A stretch of DNA of 64,000 bases. Origin: Acanthamoeba lenticulata (Eukaryota; Discosea; Longamoebia; Acanthamoebidae). The position numbers and the translations under genes were made by a program. Below are positions 30,999 through 43,012 of this stretch, in pieces; the stretch's first letter is position 1; each line of letters opens with the position of its first letter. Location: contig NAVB01000233.1 of the NCBI GenBank assembly GCA_002179805.1, forward strand, positions 124,001-188,000, written 5' to 3'. Under the pieces are notes generated by a model. The model saw nothing but the letters and a program-made list of their open reading frames with translations. It was not told the DNA's origin and did no database searches.

Positions 30999-33180
30999 TC
31001 AGCAAAGGACGCAGCAGCAGGCTCGTCCTCGCTTGGCCGCGGGCGCGGGGTCGCCGCTCAGGAGCGGCGCCTTGGCGTCGTCCATGAACGTGGTCCCGTG
31101 CGGCGGCGACGCCGCTGGTCGTCGCAGGCCGGACTCGTCGCCTCCCTCGTCTCGTTCCGTTTCGGTGGTGTCCTCCTCCTCTTCAACACTCTGCTTTTCG
31201 TCGTCGTCATCATCATCATCATCATCCTCTATCTTGTGTTTCTTGCTGTCCTTCTTCTTGTCCTCGGCGGCTTGCTTCTGGCGCTGCCGGAGGATGCGAT
31301 CGCGCTTCGTCAGGCTCTTGTGCAGCGCCGTCTTCCGCGCCCTGTCGTGGAAGCTGCCAACGACGGCGGCCTTCTTATGGTTCAAAAGCTGGTGCTGCGC
31401 CTCGATCTCGGCCACGAACGGATGCTGCAGCAGCGCCCGAGCTGCAGAGCGCGCACCACATCGCACACCACACATCACCCAGTCAAGACACACGATGAGC
31501 GGCTGGCCTACGCACTGCACTCGATGATGCAGAGGACAGGACACCTGTTGGCCGGGCATCGGGGTCCTTGGCGAGACACTGCGCGACAAAATCCTCAAAC
31601 TCGGGCGACCACTTGCGCTTCTTGGGCTTCTTCGGTTTCTTGTTCTTCTTCTTTTCGCCTCCATCGGCCATGTCAGCGCGCTTGACCTCCAGGTCGGCCA
31701 GGCGCGGGGGCGGGCGCTCCACGATGGCCCGCATGGCCTCCATCGGGCCGTCCTCCCAGTAGGGCGGCTGCCCGTACGCCTGCTCCCCGCCGACCGACGA
31801 CACACGGGACATCGGTCATGGTGAGCCTCCATGGCCATGGCGGGGGAGAGCGTCGAACAGCTTGCAAGCGCAGGACAGGACGAAGCACGCGCCGCACGTA
31901 CGAGTTCGATGGCCGTGATGCCCAGCGACCACACGTCGCAGGCGGGCCCGGCCCGCGGCTGCCCGCGCTCAAACAGCTCTGGCGCCATCCAGTACCTGGG
32001 GTGGTGCATGCCGCGCATACCACATCGCGTGTAAGTCTGCCGTGGAATGGCGCGAAACGTAGTCGCGCCACACGAACCGCGTGCCGGCGACGGGTCGCTT
32101 GCCGTCGTGGGCGTCGTCGATCTTGCGGGCGAGTCCAAAGTCAGCGAGCTTGGCGGCGCCCGAGGCCGTGATGAGGACATTGTTGGCCTTCACGTCGAAA
32201 TGCGTGATCGGCGGCTTCTGCTCATGCAGGTAGGCCAGTCCCTGCGAGCACCAGACAAGACCCATAATGTCAACAAGCACGTACGCTGATGGCCGCACAG
32301 AGCGACAACGAGAGAGGTGGGCTCCTACGTGGAGGGTGGTGTGGAGCACGAAGGCGATCTGCTTCTCCTTCATGGCCGGCAGGTTGATCGTTTCCATGAG
32401 ATCCCGGACGGAGCCCGCTTCGCAGTACTCCATAAGGATCCACAAGCGGGTCCGATCGGGCCACAAGCTGCCGTAGTACTGCACCACGTAGGGCGACACC
32501 AGTTGCCTCAAGAGCTCGATCTCTGTTCTCCCCCCCCCCTTCGTCAGAGAAAGAATGAAAGCGACGAAAAACGAAAACGACGCACCTTGGGTGATGCCGC
32601 GACGAATGTCCTCAGCGAGGGAAGGGTCGCCAGCTTGGCTCATGCGGTCGAGAATGGAAAGGTCGATCTCCTTGATGGCCAGCTGGAAGCCGCTACGGTG
32701 AGTGGCTCGGAAGACCTTGCCAAAGGCGCCCTGCCCGATGGGCTCCTTGTTGAGCGCGAACATGTCGCTCTTCCTCTTGCTGGTCCCCTTCCTCGCTCCG
32801 CCCTTGCCGTCACTCTCTGCGCCGTCGTCCTCGTCCAAGTTGGCAAAGGGCGACCAAACGAGCTCAGCATCAACGTGAATACGATGTGTAGAGCGAATGG
32901 GTCCACTGACGCTCATGACCGGACGATGAGCCTCATGAGCCTCTCCAAGATTTGTCGTGCTGGGTTGAATTCCCTCCTGATTATCCCCCGCCTCGGCCTC
33001 CACACCCTTGCCCTTGTGCTTTTTGCCCAGCAGCTTTGCTTTGAGCTTCTTCTTGACGTTTCCCTTGCCCTCCCCGCCCACGCCTTTCTTCTTTGTCTTC
33101 TCACTTCCTCGTTCCTTTTCTTCTTCACGTTCGTCTCCCTTGTCAGCATGACGCCATTCCTTGGGCAGCGCCTTCCTCAT
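30999..33180 (-). CDS. STE20/GCK-like protein kinase with C-terminal CaaX box
   Basis: Minus-strand exons 33180..32586, 32522..32329, 32241..32078, 31995..31902, 31779..31545 and 31441..30999 (574 aa). The N-terminus is Lys/Glu-rich (about 60 residues). The kinase domain spans about 150-445. Its glycine loop is IGQGAFGKVF, and the ATP-binding Lys is in LAIKEIDLS. The catalytic loop is HFDVKANNVLI (HFD in place of HRD), followed by DFGLA, then GTRYWMAPE as in STE20 kinases, and WSLGITAIELA. An insert of Lys-rich repeats (KKKNKKPKKPKKRK) lies in the C-lobe. An acidic tail with nine Asp in a row follows. The last residues are RACCCVLC: CVLC fits a CaaX prenylation box and the two Cys before it could be palmitoylated, so membrane anchoring is likely (inference). 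Confidence 0.9.
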
Positions 33181-33284
33181 TTTTCACTCGCTCACCGATG
33201 TCTCATCTGGAATTGTTCTTCAATCGTTCAAATATTGGTAATAATTTTGCTTTTTTTTTGCTTTTTTTTGGTGCCACGGAGAAC

Positions 33285-36196
33285 TCAAGATGAAGATGGT
33301 GGCGGCGTCCACATGTGGCCTGGACGGCCTTGTGGGTACTCGGTCTCACGAATGGCCGGGAAGGGCGGAAGCGCGGGTGGAAGGGCAGAGTGCAGCTGCG
33401 TGAGATCGCCCAGGCCCTTGCCGCCCTCCTCCTCCATGCGCGCCCGCATCATCCGCTGCTGCCTGATCCAGCTGTTCCACTCCTGTGGTGTCGTCATTGC
33501 CAGCCAAACAACAACAAAAAAAACAACCACGTGATGAGCCCCAATGCATTGCAGCATAAGATGAGGTCTGCATGTGTGTGGTTACGTATGCACCTTTTCC
33601 TTGTTGGCAGACTGAAGGGTGAGATTGAGCATGATGTCCGCATGATTCACGTCCTGTTGAGTTCAAGATTGTAGTTTCAGGTTCATGATCAGTTGTTGTG
33701 GTGATGAAGAAGAGAAAAGAAGAGGATTGGGTGAGTGAGGAGCGCAAACATTAATGGTGAGGATCTCATGCTGGATCTTCTTGGCGAGGTCCTGGGCTTC
33801 CTTGAGGCTGATGCCCTCGTTGCCGAAGAGCAGATCCACCTCCACCGTGAGCCGCTTGTTGTAGTAGTGGCAGCACATGTACGACAGGTACACCTGAACC
33901 GCCGCGCATCATCTCCGATTGAGACAACAACAACCACAAGCAAGAGCAGCGGTGGCTTTGTGGAGCAGAAGACCGCGCACCTCAGGGAATCGATCGACCT
34001 TGGCGACGACGTCGCGGTAGATCTCTGACTGCGGCCGCATCAGCGTCTGCAGCGTCTGCGACTGCGGCGGCTCCGGGTCCACGTGCACCTGTGCGCGCCA
34101 CCGCCGCGACCGCGCGCGTGTTGGGTGGGCGCCTTGTTAGCCAACACCACGATGGTCGGAAGAGAGCGAGGACGCGAACCAAAACGTCATGGACTTGGGG
34201 GATGGCGTCGAGCAGCGTGAGCCGCACACGCTTGGCCACTTGGTGCGCGGCCGACACACTCAAGAGGTGGTCCACCTGGATCTTGACATCCACCATGCTG
34301 TAGGTCCCCATCTTTCGTGCCCTGCGCCAACGCAATCGCCACAGCCGACAGGAGTTGAGCCAAGCTGGACACGGATCAAGCGGAATTCGAGAAAGAAAAA
34401 AAAAAACCTGATCTTGCGGGCCTCGACGACGCCTTCGACATCGCGGATGAGCTTCTCCATGTAGGTCAGCATGTCGCGGTCAATTGACGCATCCGTCAGC
34501 TCCCGCACGCTCTTCATGCCCATTTCTGTCGTCCCCAACATGGCCGCATTGAGTGAGTGAGGGAAGCGGAGAGGAAGGGTACAAAGGCGATCATCGGTAC
34601 CGACGCCCATCTTGACAATCATCGCGCCGACGGCAAGGCCGGCCACGGGGTCGAGCCACGCGAAGCCGTACTGCGCACCGGCCACGCCCGCCAGCGCCAC
34701 CACCGACGATATGGCGTCTGCGTCGCCATACAATCACGCGCGCAACCCCGCGCCGGTTGCGTGAGTGAGTCCCGTTCAGGCCTGGAGGCGAGGAGATGCG
34801 CGACGGAGAGGCATCGCGCGAGGGCAGGGAGGAAGTACCGGTGCGGTGGTGCCACGCGTTGGCGATGAGCAGCTCGCTGCCGGCCCGCTTCCCGACGCGC
34901 ACCGTCGCGTGATACAGCGCCTCTGTAATCCCAAAAAAAAAAGGAAAAAGGAAAGGCATAAAGTTAATGCTGGTTCTCAAGCTTTCAACAACAGGATGAA
35001 AAAAAGGGGAAGACCTTTGAAGAGGATGGAGCCGACGGCACCATAGAGCGCCAGGTTGGACGGCACCTCTGTTTTGTCCGACACCACACACATCAGAAGG
35101 CGGGCCACGATTATACGTGGCGCATCAGCTTCATCACGTGCCGTTAGACATGTTGAGGAGCGAATCAACGGCGTGGCCGCCGATGCCCACGCCGGTGGCC
35201 ACCAGCGTCACCGCCACCAGGAAGGTGCCTACACGAAGTTTGGGGGGGGGGGCGTAAGAGGCCGCACTTTGCCCGGCGTGCGGAGCTGAAAGGCGGCAAG
35301 TACCCATGGTCTCGAACTTGCCATGTCCGTACGGATACTGCGCGTTGTGGGGCAACTGGCGAGCAAGACGCGTGTATGTGTGTCAGACAGATCGTAACAC
35401 GTACAAGAGTACATCAACACCACAAACACACCTGCATCATGTGGATGGCCCAGAGGGTTACGACATCAGAGATGCCATCGGTGAAGGAGTGCACAGCGTC
35501 GGCCACGAGCGCCTGCGAGTTGCCCATCTAGTCGATTGTGCGTGCGTGCCATGGCGCGTGAGCGTGAGTGTCGAGCACAACGCGAGGGTGTGCCGTGTGC
35601 GGTGGAGTGCACAGTGCGCGTACCGTGCCAGCGATGGCCTTGCCCGTGCCAAGGAGCAGGTTGAGGCCAAGTCCGACCCACGTGATGACCCGCATCTGCC
35701 GGTTGTGCTGTTGCGCGTCAGCCGCTTCCCGCTTGTAGTCCACCGCTTCACTGTCTTCTCGGCTAGAGGAGGTCTCGGCGTTCGAGTTCTCCTCGGTGGA
35801 GGCTTGGCCTGAGATCATGCGCCACAGGGCTGCCAATGAGAAGGACGAGGAAGATGGAGAAGAATCAGAAGCCCGTGAATGGCGATCGGAGGATGGACGT
35901 GAATCTCGTGGTGGCGAAGTGCTCCCTCCGTGGAATCGTGCTTGTGTGTAGAGAGGGAGTGTCGTCGCAGCGTAGAGGGATGAAGAGAGCGAAGAGGAAC
36001 GTGGGAGAGAAATGGGGCAACGCATTGCGTAAGATGGGGAGGTTGTGGTGATAAATCGTTGTCGAGAGTGTTCTGCGAGTGATGGCGTCGCTGCCCCGAG
36101 GCCTCTTCGCATCTGCGGTCCCGCTGTGGAGTGCAGCCCTCGCGGACCTCCTCCCCGCATGGCGGCCATCTGTGGCTGCCGCGCCAGTTGTCGCAT
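33285..36196 (-). CDS. Cation diffusion facilitator, mitochondrial MMT1/2-like
   Basis: Minus-strand exons 36196..35624, 35527..35432, 35355..35304, 35228..35142, 35068..35015, 34922..34839, 34717..34601, 34525..34408, 34321..34180, 34088..33981, 33893..33750, 33653..33594 and 33482..33285 (610 aa, 13 exons). CDF antiporters move Zn, Fe or Mn against protons. Seen here: the membrane metal site ADAVHSFTDGISDVVTLW (TM2), the loop YPYGHGKFETMG, and the second site NAWHHRTDAISSVVAL (TM5). Also present are FAWLDPVAGLAVGAMIV and a cytosolic-type domain (VDVKIQVDHLLSVSAAH). The PYGHGKFET loop and the Arg/Ser-rich N-terminus without acidic residues suggest a mitochondrial MMT-type member (inference). 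One junction (35142/35141) needs a GC donor. There is an unusual extension of about 130 residues after the CDF domain. Confidence 0.88.
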
Positions 36197-36402
36197 TTCT
36201 GGAGATTTGTATTGTTTTTTGCTTCTCCCTTCTTTTCGCTGCGATTGTTCTGTTTAATAAATAATTTTTTTTCTTTTTATTGTACGCGGTGATGTCGTGT
36301 TGAGTGTGGTCGACGGGGTGATGTCGAGCCCACAGCACAAGGGCCGTGGCCCAACCACAGCAGCAGCGCAGCACCACCACCGAGCCGACCGGGGCAACAA
36401 GC

Positions 36403-39400
36403 TCAGAGAAGAGGCCCGGCGACCTCCCTCTTGCGCTTGCCCGGAGCGTCACCACCAGCGCTCAACGGCGTCGCCCGCGCGTGGCCCATATGTACAACGT
36501 TGTAGGCGGACGCTGATGGCGCTGACGACAATGAGATGGACGAGGCCGCCGCATGTGGGCCGTCGCTCAGCATTGACGCATGCGCGTGGTGGCTGTGGTG
36601 CTGGCCAGCATGGCCGCTGTGATGGCTGTGGTGCTGGTGGTGGTGATACGACTGCTGGTGGTGGGGCGGCCTGTGGGCGGCACCGGCTGGAGGCCGGTTG
36701 TACGACATCGGGGGCAGTTCGTGTCGCGGGCCATCCGAAAAGTGGCTGCCACCACCGCCGCCGAGGGCCGACGACGTCAGTGCCGACGACGTCGAAGGCC
36801 GACCACCAGGCAGCCCACTGCCGCCGGCACGGGGGTAGTATTCTCCATTCCTCGCTGGAAAATGACCACTGCCGGCAGGCGCGGCGGCACCAGCAGCGTG
36901 GTGATGGTGGTGGCTCGCCGTCATCGGGGCCGAATGGGCCATGTGGTGGCTCGTGCGGTGCTGCGTTGTCGTCGCCGTCGGCGTGGGCAAGAGGCCACCG
37001 CCGCCACCACCTTGCGGCACCGCACGACCATGGGCCGCAGCGGAAGTCGACGAAGGTGGCGCGGCCGAGTGGTAGTGCTGCCCGTTTCGCGGTAAACTGG
37101 CCGACGAAGACGAGGGCACGCGCTGTCCAGGCTGAGCCGCATGCCGGTGGGACGACGAGGTCATCATTGTCTGTGCTGGGCCTCCAGTACCCACTCCTCC
37201 AATGCTAGAAGCCACGGGCGGTGGACGGCTTCGCGCAGCATCGGCAAAGGTGGTGTAGCCAGCAGGACCTCGACCAGCCAGCGTCGGTGTAGGCAGAAGA
37301 CCATCGCCTCCGACCGTTGAGGAAGAAGGCGCGGCACCAGAGTGGCGGCCGGCGGGGGCCGGCGGGGGGGCGTGCGTTCCGTGAGCCGCGGGACCCCATT
37401 GGGCGCCAAGGGGCGGATTCTGCCGAGCCGGCGCGTAGTGACGCTGGTGGAGGGCGTAGTGCGACGACGATGATGACGACGAAGAGGCCGGGTAGTCGGT
37501 ACGAGAAGCGACTGGTCCGCCGGCACCGAGGGCGTAATGTGCTCCAGGGTGGTGCGGCGGATACGGCTGAGCTCGAAGGGGCGCCACTTGCACGTTCGCG
37601 CCGTAGCCGTTCACCTTCTGTCGCTTGGGCTGCCGCTCGTTCTGTCGCGTCTTCTTGGCCTCGTACTCGTGCATTGCCGGATAGTGCGGCAACCTGATCG
37701 ACAGACAGAGATCAGCCCAGGTCTTCACCTTTTGTTTCACCTCATGACGGAAGCAGCAACGTACTCCATGGCCTTGCATGGCAGCGGATCCGACCAGAAG
37801 TAATCATGGTCGAGCGCCTCAGAGGCCGAAGGACGCTGAGCGGGATTGAGAGCGAGCATCTTGGACAGGAGGTCGAGCGCACGCGGATCGAACTTGCCGA
37901 AGACCTCGGTCAATCGATTCCGATGACCCATCAGGCCGCTCAGCTGCTTATAGCCATCCAGCTTGGTCACACCCGGCCAGTTCCGCTCGTCAGGTGTACC
38001 GCACGTCTTGACAATGAGCTCCAGCTGATGCTTCTCCTCGCGCCCCGGGAACGGCGACTGGCGCGTCAGGAGCTCGATGAACAAGCATCTGCCAGCAACT
38101 TTCATGAGTCCAGCGTTTCTCAGAGCGGGGACCACATATAAGCAGAGTGAGTGCACTAGTGCAACGTACCCAGCACTCCAGATGTCGACCTTGGGGCCAT
38201 AAGCGTTTACGCCGAGCAGAAGCTCAGGCGCGCGATACCACAGCGTTACAACGTTCGTCGAGAACGTGCGTCGCCGAATGTAGTTGGACGCCAAGCCGAA
38301 GTCAGCCAACTTCAACTGACCGTGGTTCAGCAGCAGATTGGCCGCTGTGTGCGTCGAACGAACGCAGCAGAGCGAAACAGAGAGAGAGACGATAAAAGAT
38401 AAAGACAACAGCTGGGTTTAGCGGAAACCGTTTTGTGCTCAACCTCCTCCCTCTCCGTCGAGGTCGCTTCTGGAGAGCGAAGTGAGGGAGCCAGCGCTGT
38501 AGGTTACCTTTAATGTCTCTGTGCATGATGCCCGCGCTGTGGCATTGGTGGAGGCCCTCGAGCACTTGCTTGAAGAGACATTTGGTCTGCGCCGGAGTGA
38601 ACTGCAGGTTCTTCAACGACAACAGACCGGAAAGATCGTTCTCCATGTACTCGAAAGCCAACACCAGCTCGCCCTCTGTCATACAAAGACCAAGTAACCG
38701 ATTTGGTTTAGCTCAAATCCCCATCCTATAATGCATATGGGCGGAAGGAGATTGTACCCTTCGTGAAAAAAGTTCCCTCGAGCTTGATGATGTTGGGGTT
38801 ATCGTGAAGCATCTGGAGATACTTAATTTCCCTCACAGCCGTGAATGGAAGCTGCAATATAAACATAGGAAGGGGTCCAAAAGAGGAGAGACACAAAGAG
38901 AGACAGAGAGAGAGAGAGAGAGAATGGACGGCGTAAGAGAATGATATTGAGGACAGAGGTGAACATGGTGTGTATACCCCCTCGTCATCCTCGGTCGGAA
39001 AAACGACTTTGAGCGCGGTAATCTTGTTAGTGTGAATGTTTCGCGCCTTGAATACGCGCCTGGTGGCAGATGGCGAAAACAAAGGAAGAGGTGAGTAAAA
39101 GTGATCCAGGAAGGAGCTACGTAGAAGACGGTTCGTCGGGGGTACGAAGGGAGGTTTATTCCATGATGCTGGCAATCCACGCCTAAAAAATACAAAGTAG
39201 AGCAGATACTGACGCGAACACAGAAGAGAGAAAACAGAAGACAGACTGGTGGTGGTGGGGGGGAGAACGCACCCGTAGGTTCCTTCGCCGACCTGCTCGA
39301 TGATAGCAAAATCATCAAAGGTAAGGCGTTGTCGAAGACCTACTTCAGGTTTCTTAAAGATCATCATTCCCGCGGAGTCCCCGCCCAGAGGTGGTTGAAC

Positions 39401-39439
39401 TTGCCCATTGTCTACTGAGGGTTGTTGGACGGCGAGCAT
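36403..39439 (-). CDS. Cyclin-dependent kinase of the CDK9/CDK12 (CTD kinase) group with long low-complexity tail
   Basis: Minus-strand exons 39439..39273, 39059..38978, 38851..38758, 38675..38508, 38344..38170, 38088..37765 and 37693..36403 (766 aa). The kinase spans residues about 40-335, with glycine loop QVGEGTYGRVFKA and Lys in ALKVVF. The cyclin-binding helix is PFTAVREIKYL, a variant of PITAIRE/PITALRE. The catalytic loop is HRDIKAANLLL. DFGLA and TLWYRAPELLLG follow, and the C-lobe reads CGTPDERNWPGV. EYMENDLSGLL is typical of CDK9/12. These kinases phosphorylate the RNA polymerase II CTD in the nucleus. The tail of about 430 residues is rich in His, Ser, Gly and Pro with His runs, and carries KRQK and KRKRE basic motifs. 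The partner cyclin is not in this window. Confidence 0.9.
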
Positions 39440-39908
39440 TCAACGGCTGGTGATGAGGAAAAGTCGAGAGGGGCGAAAAGATCGACTCCTTTGTGCGCTC
39501 TCGAAAGAAGAAGAAACCAGAGAAATAGTATCCTCTTCTGAAGAACCACACAATCCTCCGCGGCTTAAGCAGAAACGAAAGAAAAAGAAGAGATGATGAT
39601 GATGATGATGGATTGAGGAAGATGACGCAGACGGGCAGAGGCTTCGCTGCAGAACGGAACAGGAGAAGGAGCCAAAAGCCCAGGCGACGTGGCCGCCTTG
39701 TCGCCCAAAGCCGAGAAAAGTCTTGGGATTAGTCCGCTTCCCCGAACGCAGCTCCGAGGTTGCGACCAATCGGAGCACACTAAAAGATATTTTTCATGCC
39801 TGTGTAGCATTCTTGAAGAAGTGAAAAAATCAAGAAAATAACATGGAAAAGAAACTGTCGGCCTGCACCCATTACGACAAATTGCTCTCCTGATTTCTGC
39901 AGCTTGCC
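39440..39908. promoter_or_regulatory. Divergent intergenic region, CDK / C2orf76 homolog
   Basis: 469 bp between divergent starts. A GATGAT tandem at about 39593-39612 is the only structure noticed. Presumed to contain both promoters. Confidence 0.4.
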
Positions 39909-40542
39909 ATGTCGGTTGTGCTAACGATTTATCTGGTTAAATCGTTCGAATATCGCACCATGAAGACCATGGTGATTAAAGATGTTGATCTCAACATTAA
40001 GGCTTCAGCGTTATTGGCCCAAATTGTTTCTAATATCCTTTTCATCGCCCCTCCCCGTCAACTCTCTCTTCCCTCCCCCCTCCCCCCCAAACATCACGTT
40101 GGAGTCCGTAACTCTTGCGCACACATTCAAAACCAAGCCGCTTTCGCGCCGTACCGAAATGCAAGTCTGGGTACGTTTCGACTGTCTGTGTGTGTGTGAA
40201 TATGGGACAAATAACTGACCCTCGCTGGCAGATACGCTGCGTATAATGACGAAGGCGCATGGAGCGAAGGTACTGTCACTTTTCTGGCGCGCCTTGATCC
40301 TAAAATTGTCACTCATTTACCAACCATCAGCCAAACAACATTTACTTCATCAATGAGGAGCAAGAACCTTTCGACTTGGACAAGTCGCTTGCCGAACTTG
40401 GCGTGGGTACGATCTCTTCTGCTTGCTGCGCAGCTCGGCCCTGCTGCTGACGCCCTTTGGCACAGAACACGAAACCGAGATTTCGTGCTACAACTCGGCT
40501 CAGTTTGCTGCCTTCAAGCTCAATCCTCAAATGAAGTGGTGA
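39909..40542 (+). CDS. C2orf76: C2orf76/UPF0538 family protein
   Basis: Exons 39909..40056, 40138..40170, 40232..40269, 40331..40406 and 40466..40542 (123 aa). It matches the small human protein C2orf76 over its whole length. The start LTIYLVKSFEYRTMKTMVI corresponds to human VRLIRSFEHRNFK. APYRNASLDTLRI corresponds to PPFRNYKYDALKI. The ending HETEISCY...NPQMKW corresponds to SETEIAFF...NPISSW. The fold is ubiquitin-like in predictions of the family as far as I know; function is unknown. Exons 2 and 3 are only 33 and 38 nt and were placed by these matches. The first donor (CCCC|GTCAAC) is weak, so the first junction is the least certain. Confidence 0.85.
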
Positions 40543-41197
40543 GCTCGTCAAGAGGGGAAGCGCATTTTCTTCTCATCAGGGTCTCTCCGCCTTCACGCGG
40601 CAGTCGGAGCGACCATGCGTCCTCTTTCCAGACCAAAGAGACAAAAGGCGCACCTTTGGCCCAGGCGCCTTTTTCAAATCAATTTCCCCCACCCCGTTAG
40701 AAATTTACCGCCCCAAGCTTGACAGTGCAGTTAGTTGCATACCGAGGATGCCGAGTGTGTGGCAGGTGATCACTTTGAGCGAGGCCTTGCCTTGGAAACA
40801 CGTTGGTGGCAGCACAGGTGGATGTTTACCACCTCGCTGCTGGTCAAGGTGGTGTCACCGATCTCTCGGCGACGTCTGGGCGGCTCTGCCGTTAATAAAA
40901 TAAGTCATCCGATGGCCCTATGAATGAACCAGGTGATGCCTTCGCCGAATTGGGGTTGTGGTCGTATTAGCGTGTATTATTGTGTTGTCCTACGGTGGGC
41001 CAGTTCCTCTGTTCACTTTTTCTCGGTTCGGCTTGCGGTAAAGAAAGAAGCGAAGCCCCCCTCCTCCGTTCGTTCACGTGCGAAAAAGTGTTGTGCAAGA
41101 GGCGCCCAGGAGACTTCCACCTTCTTCTACTTCGTCGCCTCCATCCTCCAAGAAGTATACAACAACTTCGAACAAAGAATCTTGAAACGAAGCGGAG
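40543..41197. other. Intergenic region between C2orf76 homolog and Ras
   Basis: 655 bp on the plus-strand side with no recognised gene. Probably includes the 3' end of C2orf76 (AATAAA near 40894) and the promoter of the Ras gene. Confidence 0.45.
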
Positions 41198-42305
41198 ATG
41201 TCACACCACGTTTCGCACCACGTCTACCGACTGGTGGTTGTCGGCGTGGGTGGTGTGGGCAAGAGTTGCCTCACCATTCAGTTCATCGCTGATCGCTTCA
41301 TCGAAGAGTACGATTTTCATTCTTGTGAGTCGCGCTAAATAATTGGTTTTAATTGGTTTTAATTCGTTGCTCTTCTGTTTATTCTCAACAACCCTCAGGT
41401 ATGATCCTACGCTTGAAGACAGCTACGTACGTCTGCCCCTTCCTCCTTGGTGTGGCAACAGCCAAACGCGTTTGGCTCACCCACGTCGCCCCTCCCTCCA
41501 CAGAGGAAACAAATCACCATCGATGGGAGCGAGTGCATTCTGGACATATTTGACACAGCCGGTGCGTCCTTGTTGTTGTTGTGCAACTTGCTTGCAAACA
41601 AGCTTCGTTTCTGCGCTTGCTTGCTTTTTGTTGATGTACCGGGCGACAGCGACGCTTTCGCCACGCTGGAGGAAACTGACGCAACGACGGCATGGCGTCA
41701 TGCGCGTGCAGGGCAAGACGACTTCTCGGCAATCCGAGACCAGTACTACAGGACGGGCGACGGCTTCCTCTGCGTGTACTCGATCATCCTCCGCAGCAGC
41801 TTCGAAGAAGTCAAAATCTTCTACAACTCCATCAAGCGCGTAAAGGACAACCACAATCGTATACCCTTCGTGCTCGTCGGCAACAAGGTCACCTTCATGA
41901 CCCTGACCATGCCTCCCGGGATGATGATCCAAACTGATTTATGTCATGTCGTGTGGCCGGCCCACCGTTATCGTGGTTTTGCTGTAGACCGACTTGGAGG
42001 ACGAGCGTAAGGTGACCAAGGAGGAAGGCGAGGAGCTTGCCAAGAAGCTTAATGCACAGTTCATGGAAGCCTCGGCGAAGAAGAAGATCAACGTCGAGGA
42101 GATGTTCATCAGTACTACTGCGCTCTTCGTGCTCTGCTGAGTCTGAACAGTGGAATGGTGAAGGCTAACGCTTGCTCTTCACTTTTCGTCTTGCTGTGCC
42201 GGCGCAGCGCTCGTCCGCGAAGTGATGCAGGCCAGGAAGGAGGCCGGCCCGCCCGTCGAGAAGCCGGACAAGAAGAAAAAGAAGAAGAACTGCAACCTTG
42301 TATAG
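41198..42305 (+). CDS. Ras-family small GTPase
   Basis: Exons 41198..41307, 41399..41426, 41504..41561, 41712..41887, 41988..42111 and 42208..42305 (197 aa). All nucleotide-binding motifs are present. G1 is GVGGVGKS and switch I is [11 protein letters not shown] with the effector Thr. G3 is DTAGQDD (Gln61 equivalent kept, but Asp-Asp where most Ras have Glu-Glu or Glu-Asp). G4 is NKTD and G5 is EASAKKK. The hypervariable tail is polylysine followed by the CaaX box CNLV, so prenylated plasma-membrane localisation is expected. An N-terminal extension (MSHHVSHHV) is unusual. The 28-nt second exon encodes switch I alone. It works in signal transduction as a GTP switch, and a RasGAP lies 7 kb away. 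Confidence 0.95.
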
Positions 42306-43012
42306 AGAAAAACCTGACTCCTGCATCATACACCAGCACCGTCGAAGAGAGCAGCCACCGAAAACACCGCCAGACCTCCGCCTCACACGCGTTTGTCTTC
42401 AGTTTTGTAAGCAGCTTCGCCCACGAATCACCACTACGCCTTCGGGCGCTGAGCCCGAACGGGCGCACGAGGAGGATCTGTTTTAGAGAGTGATTTTAAC
42501 TTGGAGGTGATTCATTCATTTTTATTCCGCACGCTCTTGTGCGGCGTCTCTGCCAGGGCACACGTGTCTCGCCAACTCGAGGCGGGGAGGAAAGCTGCTG
42601 TCTTCGCCCGAGGGCCTTCTCCATCCTTGTGCATCATTCCACACATTTCTGTGACAGAAACGGAACGCGGCAGCTTCGCGTCACACAGATACCGACCTCT
42701 GCTGCACCACCCCAACGCCCACAGCAGGTGACCCTCGGAGGGTTCTTGGCAAGTAGCCGAGCGGGCATACAGGAAGAAGGCCTTCCGCTCGGCCCTTGAG
42801 CGAAGAGAGTTTTGCTGCGCCACATGGAAGAGCACCACGGCATGGCGCATTGCTCTAACTCTCTCAACGACCCGTCTGACAAAACGAAAACGAAGGCGAG
42901 TGGGTCCTCCTTGGCAACGACTTGGCGTTCTTGTTCAACAACCTGTGCAACCCCCTCGTCGCAAATTGCTGCTGGCCCCAACATCTCAACAAGTCGTAAT
43001 CCCTCTCACATT
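42306..43012. other. Intergenic region / possible 5' part of F-box MORN gene
   Basis: 707 bp. The reading frame of the F-box gene stays open upstream, with an in-frame ATG at 42824, so part of this may be coding. The longer N-terminus has no recognisable similarity. Otherwise nothing seen. Confidence 0.4.

Noticed and set aside
36297..37208. 303-codon plus-strand open frame opposite the CDK tail
   Set aside because: Antisense of a low-complexity exon; the minus frame joins the kinase domain in phase.
39593..39612. GATGAT tandem as a possible minisatellite
   Set aside because: Only about six short units; ordinary simple sequence.
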